A stretch of 64,000 nucleotides of DNA, taken from positions 82,715-146,714 of the forward strand of contig JAAERL010001167.1 in the NCBI GenBank assembly GCA_024230435.1, in the 5' to 3' direction. The DNA is from Desulfobacteraceae bacterium (GTDB lineage: Bacteria; Desulfobacterota; Desulfobacteria; Desulfobacterales; Desulfosarcinaceae). The notes beneath the pieces were generated by a model, which was not told where the DNA came from, did not search any database, and saw only the letters and a program-made list of their open reading frames with translations. This document shows positions 34,142 through 43,431 of the stretch, one piece after another; position 1 is the stretch's first letter, and the number at the start of each line of letters is the position of its first letter. Position numbers and translations under genes: made by a program.

Positions 34142-35056
34142 TCAGGCCTTATCAAGTTTGTTTACACTGGCGACCGGACAAGCCGAACGTAGCACCACTT
34201 GTTCCACAGTGCTTCCAAACAACGCCAACTCGGGATCGATTTCACGGGCATGATGGGCCATGACAATAAGGTCCGCCTGGCGATCCCTTGCGAATTTGAG
34301 AATTTCAATATAGGGTGCGCCTTCCCAAATTTCAACGGTGTGGTTTTCAAAACCTTTAAGCCTTGGTAAATATTTATTTTCAATTTTCTCACGAGCGGAT
34401 TGAATACACGCTTCGATATCCTCTTGTGCTTTTATCAATCCTGCATCGGTTGCCTTCAAATCAACGGCATGGAAAATATGTAAATTGGCGTTTACTTGCT
34501 TGGCCAGTTTGCAGGCCCATGAAAAAGCCGCCTCTGAGGCTTTTGAAAAATCAGTAGCTACAACGATATTGGAAAAGAGTTTCCAGCAGGTAGTACATGG
34601 GCGGCTGATAATGGCTATTGGGCATCGGGCGTTTTTTGCCACTTTTTGCATGGTGCTTCCCACAACGCTGCGGTAACGCGAAGCGCCAACATCTTCGGGA
34701 CGGGTGTGTGCCCCCATAACGATAAGATCCACATTCTCTTTGCGGGCCTTGCGCAAAATTTCCCGGTGAGGCATGCCTATAGCTGCTTCGATGGTAACTT
34801 TTTCAGCATCCTGGAGAAGCTTATCATAAGTATTTTTCATTTCTTCCTTGACCCAGTCAAGGTAGTCGTTATCGGCCAGTTCGTTTCCTCCGGTTCGAAC
34901 ATCGGTGACAAATGGGCTGAAACCATGGGTTGGAATACCAAGAACATGAAAGACGATCAGTTCGGCATCCCACTTTAATTCTAAATCAAAAGCTACCTTG
35001 GCGGCATTGTCGCAGACCGGCGAGGCTGTTGTGGCAAAAAGGATTTTTTTAAACAT
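34142..35056 (-). CDS. Double-domain universal stress protein
   Basis: 304 residues with two UspA folds. Domain 1 (about 1-152): FKKILFATTASP, DLIVMGAHTRPE, VGSTMQKVAKNARCPIAII. Domain 2 (about 160-300): SNIVVATDFSKASEAA, ADLIVMAHHA, FGSTVEQVVLRSACPVASV. G-x2-G-x9-G-S/T ATP-binding motifs are only partly kept: G-S-T is present, earlier glycines are replaced (GAHTRPED, AHHAREID). It starts 3 bases after the 178-residue gene and belongs to the hmc transcription unit. Confidence 0.9.
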   Translation of the reverse strand: MFKKILFATTASPVCDNAAKVAFDLELKWDAELIVFHVLGIPTHGFSPFVTDVRTGGNELADNDYLDWVKEEMKNTYDKLLQDAEKVTIEAAIGMPHREILRKARKENVDLIVMGAHTRPEDVGASRYRSVVGSTMQKVAKNARCPIAIISRPCTTCWKLFSNIVVATDFSKASEAAFSWACKLAKQVNANLHIFHAVDLKATDAGLIKAQEDIEACIQSAREKIENKYLPRLKGFENHTVEIWEGAPYIEILKFARDRQADLIVMAHHAREIDPELALFGSTVEQVVLRSACPVASVNKLDKA

Positions 35057-35059
35057 ATG

Positions 35060-35596
35060 TCACCTCCTTAGTTGGCATTCAGGCGGAGCACCATGAAAAC
35101 TGAGTTCCCAGGCAATACCGTCAATAAATTCAAATAACGTATATATTGTATCATAAGAGAAGGTATCAACGCTATCGCCGAAAATGATGTGCTTGAGCTG
35201 GCCAAGGCGAAGGGGCATATCCATGAGAAAATCCAGGGCAAGTGAACGAACCTGTTCGGTTTGCGTATCTTTGACACCACGAAGGCAATTGTAAATCTCC
35301 AGCCGCGGTTGGCCTGGGTATCCAATCATCTCCACTGTTTTTGCAAATTCAAGGCAAGTATAATCGGGCCATAAACAGCCCTGAGGCGGGCAATTGGCGT
35401 ACTGTTGACATAAAATCTTAAAAAAATCACTTAATTGGGCAAAATCCGGATAGGAGTCAATCATGTAAAAATAGCTGCGCAGCGTGCACTTGGGCTCAAG
35501 CACAATTTGGCAGCCAAGCAGTTGCAGTGCCCGGGATGTCACAGCCTTGCCTTGCATTTCCAAGATACCGTTGGATTTTAGTGTAACCTGGTTCAT
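35060..35596 (-). CDS. Cysteine-containing protein of unknown function in the hmc unit
   Basis: 178 residues, no signal peptide or membrane span. Contains nine cysteines (CPPQGCLW, YTCLEF, YNCLRG and others) and a hydrophobic C-terminal half (RLGQLKHIIFGD, IYTLFEFIDGIAWELSF). I do not recognise the family. It lies 71 bases after hmcF and 3 bases before the stress-protein gene, so it is co-transcribed with the electron-transfer complex. A regulatory or assembly role is a guess from position. Confidence 0.75.
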   Translation of the reverse strand: MNQVTLKSNGILEMQGKAVTSRALQLLGCQIVLEPKCTLRSYFYMIDSYPDFAQLSDFFKILCQQYANCPPQGCLWPDYTCLEFAKTVEMIGYPGQPRLEIYNCLRGVKDTQTEQVRSLALDFLMDMPLRLGQLKHIIFGDSVDTFSYDTIYTLFEFIDGIAWELSFHGAPPECQLRR

Positions 35597-35667
35597 ATCC
35601 CTTTCTTACTATCATCTATCCATAAATGTTCAATTATAAAAGGTTTTTATAAACACACATTACATGA

Positions 35668-37053
35668 TTATTCGTCTTTAGGTTTTAAGTGTTCAGGAAC
35701 CAGCACCATTTTCAACAAAACAGGCTTTAAAAAACTCCAGCGTATACCAATATGGTAAATTTCTTCCATATCCCGGATGGCGTCCCAGCAGTTGTGGCAC
35801 GGGGCGATAACTAACTTGGCTCCCGTGTCCAGGACCTGGTCCCGCTTAATTTTCAGGCCGATATTACGTTGCTCGCGATAGCGCCCGATGCCGTTAAACC
35901 CGCCGCCGCCGCCGCAACAAAAATTATACTCCCGGCACGGTGTCATTTCCCGGAAATCTTCGGCAATGTAACTCATGATCTCGCGGGCGCATTCGGCCAG
36001 GCCGGCATTGCGGATATAATTGCAAGAATCCTGATAGGTTACGGGTTCTTTTATTTTTTTGGACGGATCGATTTTCAGCTTACCTGTCCGCAGGGCCTCG
36101 GCCAGCCATTCCACGTAATGCAGGCTTTCAATAGGGGTTTTTCCCGTTTTTAATCCTGCCCAGTATGGGCCTTCAACAACGGTGGCGCGGTAAGCATGGC
36201 CGCACTCGGTAACCACCATGCGCTTAGATTTTAAGCGCTTCATGGCGTCATAAACACTTTCCACCTGCATTTTACATGCAGCCCAGTCACCGGCAAACAT
36301 GGCCAGGCTGGTTTCCTCCCAGCCTTGACTAGGAACGGTCCAGTTTTCTCCGGCCAGATGGAACAATATGGCCGCTTCAGCCAAGTCTTCCGGATAATGT
36401 TTTACCTCACGGGCATTAACAGTGTACATGATATCCGCATCGGGCTTGTCAATGGGAAAAGTCAGTCCCGGCCAGTCTTCTTCATACTCCTCACACATCC
36501 ACTCGCAGGTTTCCACCCAATCTTCGGTGGTAACATCCATTTGCGCTCTGTAGACACGATGCATGCCGGAACCGATTTTTAGCTCCCAGGGGACAAAACC
36601 TTGTGAAAAAAGCAGCCCGCGCAGATAGCCGAACATGACACCCATGTCGATGCCAAAGGGACAATACATGGCGCAACGGTTACAGCAGGTGCATTTGGAC
36701 CAGGCCGTATCCATACAATGATGCATGAAATCGTTGTCCACCTTACCTTTACGCTTGACCAACTCGCCAAGGGTTGACTGAATTTTATAGGAAGGCACCT
36801 GTTTGGGATCACGACCATTGGTAAGGTATAAAAAACAACTGTCGGCGCACATGCCGCAGTGGGCACAAATCTCAAGCCAGGTCCGTAAACGCGATTTGAG
36901 GGTTTTGCGGATCACGCCCCACAAGACTGTGGCGTTAACATCCAGCTGTTTCATTTCCTCATAGTATTTTTTTCCGCTTTTATCAGCTAAAAGAGCATGT
37001 AATGCTTCTTGGGTATCAATGGTTTTTTTGTTGCAAAGTGTTCCTTCAGGCAT
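35668..37053 (-). CDS. hmcF: HmcF, HdrD-like iron-sulfur subunit
   Basis: 461 residues, the length known for D. vulgaris HmcF. Two [4Fe-4S] ferredoxin motifs at the N-terminus ([11 protein letters not shown] about 63-73; [12 protein letters not shown] about 122-133). A CCG domain at the C-terminus contains [13 protein letters not shown] (about 380) and APCHNCWD, which in HdrD/HdrB binds a non-cubane cluster; the first CCG half ([18 protein letters not shown]) is divergent. It faces the cytoplasm and exchanges electrons with a soluble partner. HmcE lies directly upstream. Confidence 0.93.
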   Translation of the reverse strand: MPEGTLCNKKTIDTQEALHALLADKSGKKYYEEMKQLDVNATVLWGVIRKTLKSRLRTWLEICAHCGMCADSCFLYLTNGRDPKQVPSYKIQSTLGELVKRKGKVDNDFMHHCMDTAWSKCTCCNRCAMYCPFGIDMGVMFGYLRGLLFSQGFVPWELKIGSGMHRVYRAQMDVTTEDWVETCEWMCEEYEEDWPGLTFPIDKPDADIMYTVNAREVKHYPEDLAEAAILFHLAGENWTVPSQGWEETSLAMFAGDWAACKMQVESVYDAMKRLKSKRMVVTECGHAYRATVVEGPYWAGLKTGKTPIESLHYVEWLAEALRTGKLKIDPSKKIKEPVTYQDSCNYIRNAGLAECAREIMSYIAEDFREMTPCREYNFCCGGGGGFNGIGRYREQRNIGLKIKRDQVLDTGAKLVIAPCHNCWDAIRDMEEIYHIGIRWSFLKPVLLKMVLVPEHLKPKDE

Positions 37054-37128
37054 AGCGCTATCCTAACATGACAGGGGTTGAAAATTCATCGGAATCCAAT
37101 ACTGATTCCCCGCTTGGCGGTTTGTTAG

Positions 37129-37809
37129 CTACCAGGGAAAACCCTTGCTTTTCATGCCACCGCGTTTGATGCCGAAATCCATACCAATCTGCGCCCGGGA
37201 CATAAAAAAGAGAATAAAGTGAGACAGCTTGGTAAATGGAATGGCGATTAGCATTATTTCACCGCACAAAATGTGCAGGATCAACCAAAAATTATAATTT
37301 CCGATTTGGTGATACGCCATAAACCCGGTAAAAAAAGGCGCCACGGCAATGACCAGCAGCAGGATATCATAGGCTGTAGTCAGAATCCGCACAGGGGGCA
37401 GGGCAATACGCCGAACAAGGATAAACAGCGCAGCTACCATAACGGCGATAGTCAAGGCATCGGCCAGAGCCTCGGGTAAGGCGGGCAGACCGAATCCTAT
37501 CCAGCTTTGCTTTAATAACTCGTTATGCCCCAATAAAAAAACCGGCGTGATCAACAATCCGAAATGAAAAATGAACACCAGGGCCGTAAATCCTGAATAG
37601 TATCGCCAGCCATGAGTACCATAAGGTATCAGCCAACACAGAATCGATCGCAGGGCTCCCCTGACGCCATACCTGGCATTTTGGGTATAGGCGACGCGAT
37701 CGGCCTGCCAGTTCAAACCTTTGACATACCATATAAACCGCCAGACCAAACCCAAAAAGAAAATCAGAAAGGTACTCAAGGCCAACGGCCCGGAGACAAA
37801 CTCATACAT
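37129..37809 (-). CDS. hmcE: HmcE, membrane cytochrome-b-like subunit
   Basis: 226 residues from the ATG at 37809 (AGGAG six bases upstream), the length of D. vulgaris HmcE. A TTG two codons earlier is less likely. Five hydrophobic segments (about 10-30, 75-98, 118-140, 148-170, 178-200) and histidines in THGWRYYSG, FHFGLLITP, AYHQIGNYN and LHILCGE fit the NarI/DsrM-type haem b fold. It couples the quinone pool or HmcC to HmcF. Confidence 0.92.
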   Translation of the reverse strand: MYEFVSGPLALSTFLIFFLGLVWRFIWYVKGLNWQADRVAYTQNARYGVRGALRSILCWLIPYGTHGWRYYSGFTALVFIFHFGLLITPVFLLGHNELLKQSWIGFGLPALPEALADALTIAVMVAALFILVRRIALPPVRILTTAYDILLLVIAVAPFFTGFMAYHQIGNYNFWLILHILCGEIMLIAIPFTKLSHFILFFMSRAQIGMDFGIKRGGMKSKGFPW

Positions 37810-37868
37810 GGTCAACTCCTAAAAACACTGATACTTTTGTATTAAGGAAGGCCAAACTACCCGGCTTC

Positions 37869-37997
37869 CTATTCATCGTCACGGCCCGCAAGAAATTTCC
37901 AAATGGCGGGCATAGCCACCAGAATACAAATAATTAATATATAAATGATGTTTTTGGTATGGAGCATAAACTCCTGAAGCGTATGAATACCATCCAT
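37869..37997 (-). CDS. hmcD: HmcD, 42-residue membrane subunit
   Basis: MDGIHTLQEFMLHTKN, then one membrane span (IIYILIICILVAMPAIW) and a charged end (KFLAGRDDE). AGGAGT lies 7 bases before the ATG. The size, single span, 'LHTKN' start and place between hmcC and hmcE match HmcD of D. vulgaris (about 47 residues). It was too short to stand out as an ORF. Confidence 0.85.
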   Translation of the reverse strand: MDGIHTLQEFMLHTKNIIYILIICILVAMPAIWKFLAGRDDE

Positions 37998-38030
37998 CGT
38001 TATTCGACTCCTTGGCAGATTTTTTTTAGT

Positions 38031-38195
38031 TTAGGCGATTTCTGTTAAAGAATATACCATCTTGTATGTCTTTTTTCCCGTCTTCTGCGTTATGCCAAAG
38101 GTGCGAATACGTTAAGTATGCAAACTTTGGCACGCCTTGAATACGAAAAAAAATCGAAGCTCAATCTGGTATATTCTTTTCCGCCAATCGCCTTA
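38031..38195. repeat. Dispersed palindromic repeat family 1, copy E, inside the hmc operon
   Basis: TTAGGCGATTTCTGTTAAAG to CCGCCAATCGCCTTA. It lies between hmcC and hmcD, so it is transcribed in the operon and forms a long hairpin in the mRNA. It may separate stability or translation of hmcABC from hmcDEF. Confidence 0.92.
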
Positions 38196-38222
38196 CCTGC
38201 CGGAAAATCGTGCCTTATCATT

Positions 38223-39392
38223 TTAATGCGGCTCGTAATCCGGATGCTCATATAAAATCGGCATACGCGTGCATATAAAACGGAACGCGAGCAATCCAGC
38301 GGTCACAATAAATACCGATATGCCAATTTCCATCCAGTGGGGAAAATAGCGTTCACTGGACGGCAGGTGATAATTGAATGCCACCATGCTGATATTAAAC
38401 CGGTTGACAATGATACCCAACACGGTCCAGGCGGCGGTCCAGCGAATTAACCGTATATTATTTTCACGCACCCCTAACATGTAGCAAAACGCAGGCAGGG
38501 CAACGAATCCGAACAGCTCGACCAAGAACCAGGCGCCGTAGCCTGAGGCCAGGTAATGCCAGTTGTTGTCCGCAGCGATTCCGATAACCTTAATCATAAA
38601 ATAACCGGTTAGCACCCAAGCCGCGGCTTTACCGAAGCCCAAGGCTAAATCATCCTTGGTTTCAATGTGATGATGATCCATTTTATGTTTCAGATAGCGG
38701 TAAGACAGGCTACCCTCAAAAATCACCATGGATAATCCGGCAATTATACTTGTTATAAAAAAGTAAATGGGAATATAGGGCGAATACCACAAAGGATGCA
38801 ATTTTGAAGGGGCAATCAGGAACAGGGCGCCCAGTGAAGATTGATGCAGGGTTGACAAAATAACACCGAAAATGGTCAGCACCATGGTTAATTTGACAAC
38901 AATCGCCCGGGCCTTTTTAAATCCCAGCCATTCAAGCGGCGCAGGTGTAAACTCGATGAACAGCACCGATAAATAAAGCGCCACACAAGCGCCAACCTCA
39001 AAAAGCAAAGAGGTGGTTCCGCGGGAGATCAAAAAGGGATAGGGCAATCGCCATGGCCGGCCTACATCATAGTTCAAAGCCAGAACCACAAGGGCATAGC
39101 CTAAAAAACCCGTAAGAATGGCAGGCCTTACAGCGGCATGAAACCGCTTCATCCCGAAAATATAGACTGCGGCTGATGTGACATATCCACCAGCGGCTAA
39201 GGCGACGCCAACCAGAAGATCAAAACCGATCCAGATCCCCCAGGGATTGTTGTCGGATAAATTGGTAGTGGCGCCTAATCCTTTGGTGAATCGAACTGCC
39301 GTAATAAACAGCCCGAGGATGACGATGATACCCGCAACCACGTTAAACGGCGTAAAAACTGAATTACGTGTGGCGGCAGTTTCGTGGGACAT
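38223..39392 (-). CDS. hmcC: HmcC, NrfD-family membrane subunit
   Basis: 389 residues from the ATG at 39392 (GAGGAGG upstream). About ten membrane helices; family motifs include NNPWGIWIGFDLLVGVALAAGG, NYDVGRPWRLP, STLHQSSLGALFL and ATHxx-like AAAWVLTGYF. NrfD/PsrC-type subunits interact with the quinone pool and transfer electrons to the adjacent ferredoxin subunit HmcB. Length is that of D. vulgaris HmcC. Confidence 0.93.
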   Translation of the reverse strand: MSHETAATRNSVFTPFNVVAGIIVILGLFITAVRFTKGLGATTNLSDNNPWGIWIGFDLLVGVALAAGGYVTSAAVYIFGMKRFHAAVRPAILTGFLGYALVVLALNYDVGRPWRLPYPFLISRGTTSLLFEVGACVALYLSVLFIEFTPAPLEWLGFKKARAIVVKLTMVLTIFGVILSTLHQSSLGALFLIAPSKLHPLWYSPYIPIYFFITSIIAGLSMVIFEGSLSYRYLKHKMDHHHIETKDDLALGFGKAAAWVLTGYFMIKVIGIAADNNWHYLASGYGAWFLVELFGFVALPAFCYMLGVRENNIRLIRWTAAWTVLGIIVNRFNISMVAFNYHLPSSERYFPHWMEIGISVFIVTAGLLAFRFICTRMPILYEHPDYEPH

Positions 39393-39473
39393 GGGAAATC
39401 CTCCTCGCAATATCAAAAGTGTACCCATTTGATTTAATAAGCCTTGCTTGGCGCGGCTTAGCTTTTGGAACTA

Positions 39474-40580
39474 TTAAGTTTTATCTTCGTCTGAACCTTC
39501 GTCTCCGGACTGCTCCCGTGCGGCTTTTTGCGCCTCTTGCCGGGCCTTGGCATCTTGTTCAAGCGCTTTTTTCACTTCACGCTCAATTGCCGCAGTCTTA
39601 TCGGCAGCAGCCTTTTCCATGGCGGCTTTAATCTTGGCGTCAGCTTCTTCGTTGGCCTTTGAAACAGCCTGATTTACAGCGTCCGCCTGCTGCTTTGCGG
39701 CTATTTTTTCCTTACGCCGGTTAATGGCGTAAATGCCGGTCAACAGCACTGGCCACAGCCCCGCAACTATCGGTACGGAGCCAAGTGCTCCGGAGGTCAG
39801 TTTACCGGCAGGCGTGTTGCCTAAATCCTCCCGCATACCTGTAGATGAAAATGAAACACCGGACAGGTAAAGCCAGTTTGTTCCGCCCATTTCATGCTCA
39901 CCGTAAATATGGTCTATGTACCGGTCCGGGAAATTTCTGATACGCTCTCGGGCCACGTGGATAAGCTCTTTACGCTTGCCAAATACCAGCGCTTCAGTGG
40001 GGCACGCTTGAACACAGCCTGGAAGCTTTCCTTCCTGCAGACGCGGGTGGCACATCGTGCATTTCATCACTCGCGGTGTAAAGGCCTCATTATATTCGTA
40101 GGCCGGAATTTCAAAGGGACAGGCGATCATACAATAACGGCACCCTACACACACATGGGCATTATAAGTGACCGAGCCGTCAGGGTTCTTTGTAAACGCC
40201 TTGACAAAACAAGCTGATGCACAGGCAGGTTCAAGGCAGTGATTGCACTGCTTTTTTACGTACACCATAGACGGTGCGCCGTCTTTATCAGTTTGAAACT
40301 GATTGACCACTGTGTGCGACTGTGCATCGGTGCGCCGCTTTTGCTCTAACACTGTGAGCTCATCAAACGAAACATCCGGCGATGGCAGCTTGTTGACCTT
40401 ATTACAGGCAGCTTCACATTTACGGCAGCCCACACAGCGGGTAATATCGTGCAGTACGCCCATGCTATCGGGATACCCCTTAAACTGCTTGTTCGAGCCG
40501 GCCTGCGCTGATGTTCCCGCGGCGCCCGCCATTCCGGCAGCCCCCATCCAGCCTAAGAATTTTCTTCGTGAAATTGACAT
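39474..40580 (-). CDS. hmcB: HmcB, periplasmic four-cluster ferredoxin subunit
   Basis: 368 residues from the ATG at 40580 (GAGG upstream). A Tat signal starts [10 protein letters not shown]. Four [4Fe-4S] motifs follow: [36 protein letters not shown] and CTMCHPRL...CVQACP. A C-terminal membrane anchor (about 262-282) precedes a long Ala/Lys/Glu coiled-coil tail (about 290-368), longer than I expect for the family. It bridges HmcA and HmcC. 16 bases separate it from hmcA. Confidence 0.94.
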   Translation of the reverse strand: MSISRRKFLGWMGAAGMAGAAGTSAQAGSNKQFKGYPDSMGVLHDITRCVGCRKCEAACNKVNKLPSPDVSFDELTVLEQKRRTDAQSHTVVNQFQTDKDGAPSMVYVKKQCNHCLEPACASACFVKAFTKNPDGSVTYNAHVCVGCRYCMIACPFEIPAYEYNEAFTPRVMKCTMCHPRLQEGKLPGCVQACPTEALVFGKRKELIHVARERIRNFPDRYIDHIYGEHEMGGTNWLYLSGVSFSSTGMREDLGNTPAGKLTSGALGSVPIVAGLWPVLLTGIYAINRRKEKIAAKQQADAVNQAVSKANEEADAKIKAAMEKAAADKTAAIEREVKKALEQDAKARQEAQKAAREQSGDEGSDEDKT

Positions 40581-40596
40581 ACGCTTTACCTCAAGC

Positions 40597-42228
40597 CTAT
40601 TTTTTGCGTTTCGCGTGACAGGCCGTGCAATCACGAGACGCAGGTTTTTCAAGTTTCATTTGATCATGACACTCAATGCATTGCTGGTGATAGGCTGCCA
40701 TCAGCCCCGGCCGGGTCAGATTCAATGCTTCTGAACTGCGTCCGTGGCAACTGCCGCATTGAGGCGGTTTCAGAGATGCAGGGCTGTTGTGATGACACCC
40801 CTGGCACAACGTCATGGGTTCGCCATGGAAGTATCCCGCTAAATTGCTGTCTTTGGTCAGCTCAACCAATTTTAACACAATTTTGCGATGGGGCAGCTCC
40901 ACGGGCTCATATTGGTCTGCCAATTTTTTAATCTTCACTTTTTCGGGAATATCGTCAAGGGCCACTGTTTCCCGCACCGGCTCGCGCCCGGACAGCATTT
41001 CCATGGCGTAGGCTGCAGTCTGTTCTTCTTCCGGTGCAACAGATGAGGTACGGTCCGGCGCAGCAGGCGTATCCGGACCTGCCTTGATATGACAGGTGCG
41101 GCAGCTGTTTTTAGAAGCTATTGTTTTGCTTTCAGGAATACTATGGTGACATCCGGCGCATTCAGTCTGCTCTTTTCGCAAATTATGGCAGCCCACACAG
41201 CTTATCGCAGAGTCTTTTTTGTGCATAGCCTGGGACAGCTTTACCAGGTTGCCGTCCTTATGGCCGTTGATGGTATGGCACTCGGCGCAGGCTTTCAAAT
41301 CGGCGTGATGACATATCCGGCAACTCTGATTATAGGCCTCGTGCGCTTTATGATCGAAAGGCGCCCGCTCCATGTAATCGTGCTGTGTGGACGGCATCTC
41401 ATCCTTGCGAAAATTTTTTACCATAACAATGCTGGGCTGCTCGCGCTCCATGCGCGGAACATCAGCGATTACCTTAATAAGCGCCTGCTGCTTTGGATCA
41501 TGACACCCGGCGCATTGCAAAGGGCCTGAATCTATATTCCGAGCTGATTTCAGCCGATGGCAATCCAAACAGGCCATGTGGGAAGCAATGCGGTTAGAAA
41601 CCCTGTTTTGCTCACTCTCGTGTTTGTGGCAATAAAGACAGGCTCCCTCTTTACCCTTGGCATAAAAAAGTTTTTTACTATTCTCATTGTATTCATGGTG
41701 GCAAAATTCACACTTTTTATCGTTGGCCATGACATGACGGTAATGCAACGATTTGTCCAGCTCAATAGCCTGCCAGGCCTTGGCGGCAGGCGAGTCTTGG
41801 ATGTGGCATTGTCCACAGGTTTCCGGGCCGGCCTTCTTGCCGTCCTTGCGCATTTGGGCATGGCAGCCAATACATTCATTATGGTAGATGTCCATACCCG
41901 CATTTTTCGTGACATCTTCTTTGCGCTTGAATTTAATGGACATCTTATCATCGGTGATTTGATGACAAGCAGTGCAGTCTTTGTTTTCGCCGGCAAGCGC
42001 CTCAGTGTGCCTGTCATGATAAAACGGCACTGCCGGACGCTCAAGAGCGCCGAACTGTTTGAGACTGCCGATCAGAATCAAATCAGCCCCGCCTTTGTCT
42101 TCAGGTACCTCTTTACTTGCCACGGCCATCACCGTAAAAGAACCCGCCAGTATGACCAGGCCCGCTGCCAGAGTCCCCATAACGATTCGTTGGATTCTTT
42201 TTTTCACCATCATCTCAAATCCTTGCAT
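40597..42228 (-). CDS. hmcA: HmcA, 16-haem high-molecular-weight cytochrome c
   Basis: 543 residues. I count exactly 16 CXXCH motifs (first CTACHQ, then CIGCHA, CGQCHI, CEFCHH ... last CTACHA), the number in D. vulgaris HmcA. A Sec signal ([16 protein letters not shown]) directs it to the periplasm. AAGGAG lies 9 bases before the ATG at 42228; upstream in-frame starts would overlap rrf2. It accepts electrons from periplasmic hydrogenases and small cytochromes and passes them to HmcB. Confidence 0.96.
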   Translation of the reverse strand: MQGFEMMVKKRIQRIVMGTLAAGLVILAGSFTVMAVASKEVPEDKGGADLILIGSLKQFGALERPAVPFYHDRHTEALAGENKDCTACHQITDDKMSIKFKRKEDVTKNAGMDIYHNECIGCHAQMRKDGKKAGPETCGQCHIQDSPAAKAWQAIELDKSLHYRHVMANDKKCEFCHHEYNENSKKLFYAKGKEGACLYCHKHESEQNRVSNRIASHMACLDCHRLKSARNIDSGPLQCAGCHDPKQQALIKVIADVPRMEREQPSIVMVKNFRKDEMPSTQHDYMERAPFDHKAHEAYNQSCRICHHADLKACAECHTINGHKDGNLVKLSQAMHKKDSAISCVGCHNLRKEQTECAGCHHSIPESKTIASKNSCRTCHIKAGPDTPAAPDRTSSVAPEEEQTAAYAMEMLSGREPVRETVALDDIPEKVKIKKLADQYEPVELPHRKIVLKLVELTKDSNLAGYFHGEPMTLCQGCHHNSPASLKPPQCGSCHGRSSEALNLTRPGLMAAYHQQCIECHDQMKLEKPASRDCTACHAKRKK

Positions 42229-42259
42229 GCACACAAACTCCTTGACGCACACTACGCGC

Positions 42260-42709
42260 TCATTCAACCGGTGCTTGTTTCAATGCAATGTCCGTCTCAT
42301 TGCTATCGAGCAGGTCTTGCATCGTTGTTTGATCGTATATGTCAAACGCTGCGGCTTTGACTTTTTGCCACAGCTTTAAAAATCCGCAATTATCGAAAAA
42401 GGGACATGTCTTTTGGGAAACACAAGCCAAACAAGCGGTGGCGTCCCGATCCCTTTGTAAATACCGCAACACATCACCCACTGTAATCTGCGAAGGTGAA
42501 CGGGTAAGTGAATAGCCACCGTAAACTCCACGCTTAGCCTCCACAATTCCGCTTCCTTTGAATTGATTGAGAATCACTTCCAAAAAACGGTGCGGTATAA
42601 CCTGAACATCAGCTATGGTAGAAATCTTAATGGGTCCTTCGTCTTTACGCCTGGACAGTTCGTAAATTGCGCGCAAAGCATATTGGCCCTTTTTTGACGG
42701 TATCAGCAT
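42260..42709 (-). CDS. rrf2: Rrf2-family transcriptional regulator
   Basis: 149 residues. The N-terminal winged helix (IPSKKGQYALRAIYELSRR, IPHRFLEVILNQFKGSGIV, KRGVYGGYSLTR) is typical of Rrf2/IscR. Four cysteines in TACLACVSQKTCPFFDNCGF could bind an Fe-S cluster. It is first in the hmc unit, 31 bases before hmcA; in D. vulgaris rrf2 lies at the other end of the operon. Likely autoregulatory, given the palindrome at its promoter. Confidence 0.93.
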   Translation of the reverse strand: MLIPSKKGQYALRAIYELSRRKDEGPIKISTIADVQVIPHRFLEVILNQFKGSGIVEAKRGVYGGYSLTRSPSQITVGDVLRYLQRDRDATACLACVSQKTCPFFDNCGFLKLWQKVKAAAFDIYDQTTMQDLLDSNETDIALKQAPVE

Positions 42710-42736
42710 TCGAAGGTATCAGCTTCCTTAATTATG

Positions 42737-42785
42737 TTGTCGGCAAATCCCGACAAATATAGTCAAGAAGGCAATTGCAAGTCAA
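42737..42785 (-). promoter_or_regulatory. Promoter and candidate Rrf2 operator of the rrf2-hmc operon
   Basis: On the minus strand TTGACT (42785-42780), an 18-base spacer and TATATT (42761-42756) form a good sigma-70 promoter. The palindrome TTGTCGG-6-CCGACAA (42756-42737) begins at the last -10 base and covers the start point. It is in the right place for a repressor. Confidence 0.75.
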
Positions 42786-43248
42786 CCCAATTTTTATCGA
42801 TTGCAAAAAAAATCTAACCTTACCATGACATAACAGAAACAGACTCTAAGAACGCAAAAGTCAAAGCCATATCGATCAAGTCTGGCAACAGTGGGATATT
42901 TACAGTCTCCAGGATCCTAAGCTCATCCGCCAAATCCATCTGGCAACTTTATTGCCATGTGACAACTTTGTTGCCTATTCGCTTGATGCTACAGCCAAAA
43001 AAACCTCTAAAAAACGGGCTCCTCCACAAATTCAAAATTAGGCATAGTACTTGCTATACTCCAGAAAAGCGACAAATGGTTCGGCCCATTAAAAACCGTT
43101 TTGTATTATTAAGCCAAGCTGCCCAAAATATTCCGGTTAACAATCCGGCCCAGGCTTTGAGATCCTGACTGGATAAGGTCATAGTATTTTGCCGGCACAT
43201 TAGGGCAACGAAATTTTTTTAAAAAAGCAATATCTAGGAGGACACCAT
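42786..43248. other. Intergenic spacer, no gene recognised
   Basis: About 460 bases upstream of the hmc promoter. It holds a short near-repeat (ATCTGGCAACTT and ATGTGACAACTTTGTTGCC). An open frame at 42959-43168 has no ribosome site or family resemblance. Confidence 0.5.
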
Positions 43249-43431
43249 ATGAACACGAAACTATCAAATCAGATCGATAAAATTACCTCAAAACTTAAAC
43301 AAAATTCCGCTTCTACAAAGACTTCGGATTCCTTTCAGCCCCGAAAAGCGCCTGAAGAGTTGCTAAGAGCGATACACGATAGGTGGAATTCTGAAAAAAA
43401 ATATATTTTGGTTACGACATTTCATTCCTAA
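43249..43431 (+). CDS. Small hydrophilic protein (60 residues)
   Basis: A strong TAGGAGGA site 8 bases before the ATG supports translation. The protein (MNTKLSNQIDKITSKLKQNS...) is basic and helical, with no Cys and no membrane span. Its 3' end overlaps the convergent kinase gene by 20 bases. I do not recognise it. Confidence 0.5.
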   Translation: MNTKLSNQIDKITSKLKQNSASTKTSDSFQPRKAPEELLRAIHDRWNSEKKYILVTTFHS

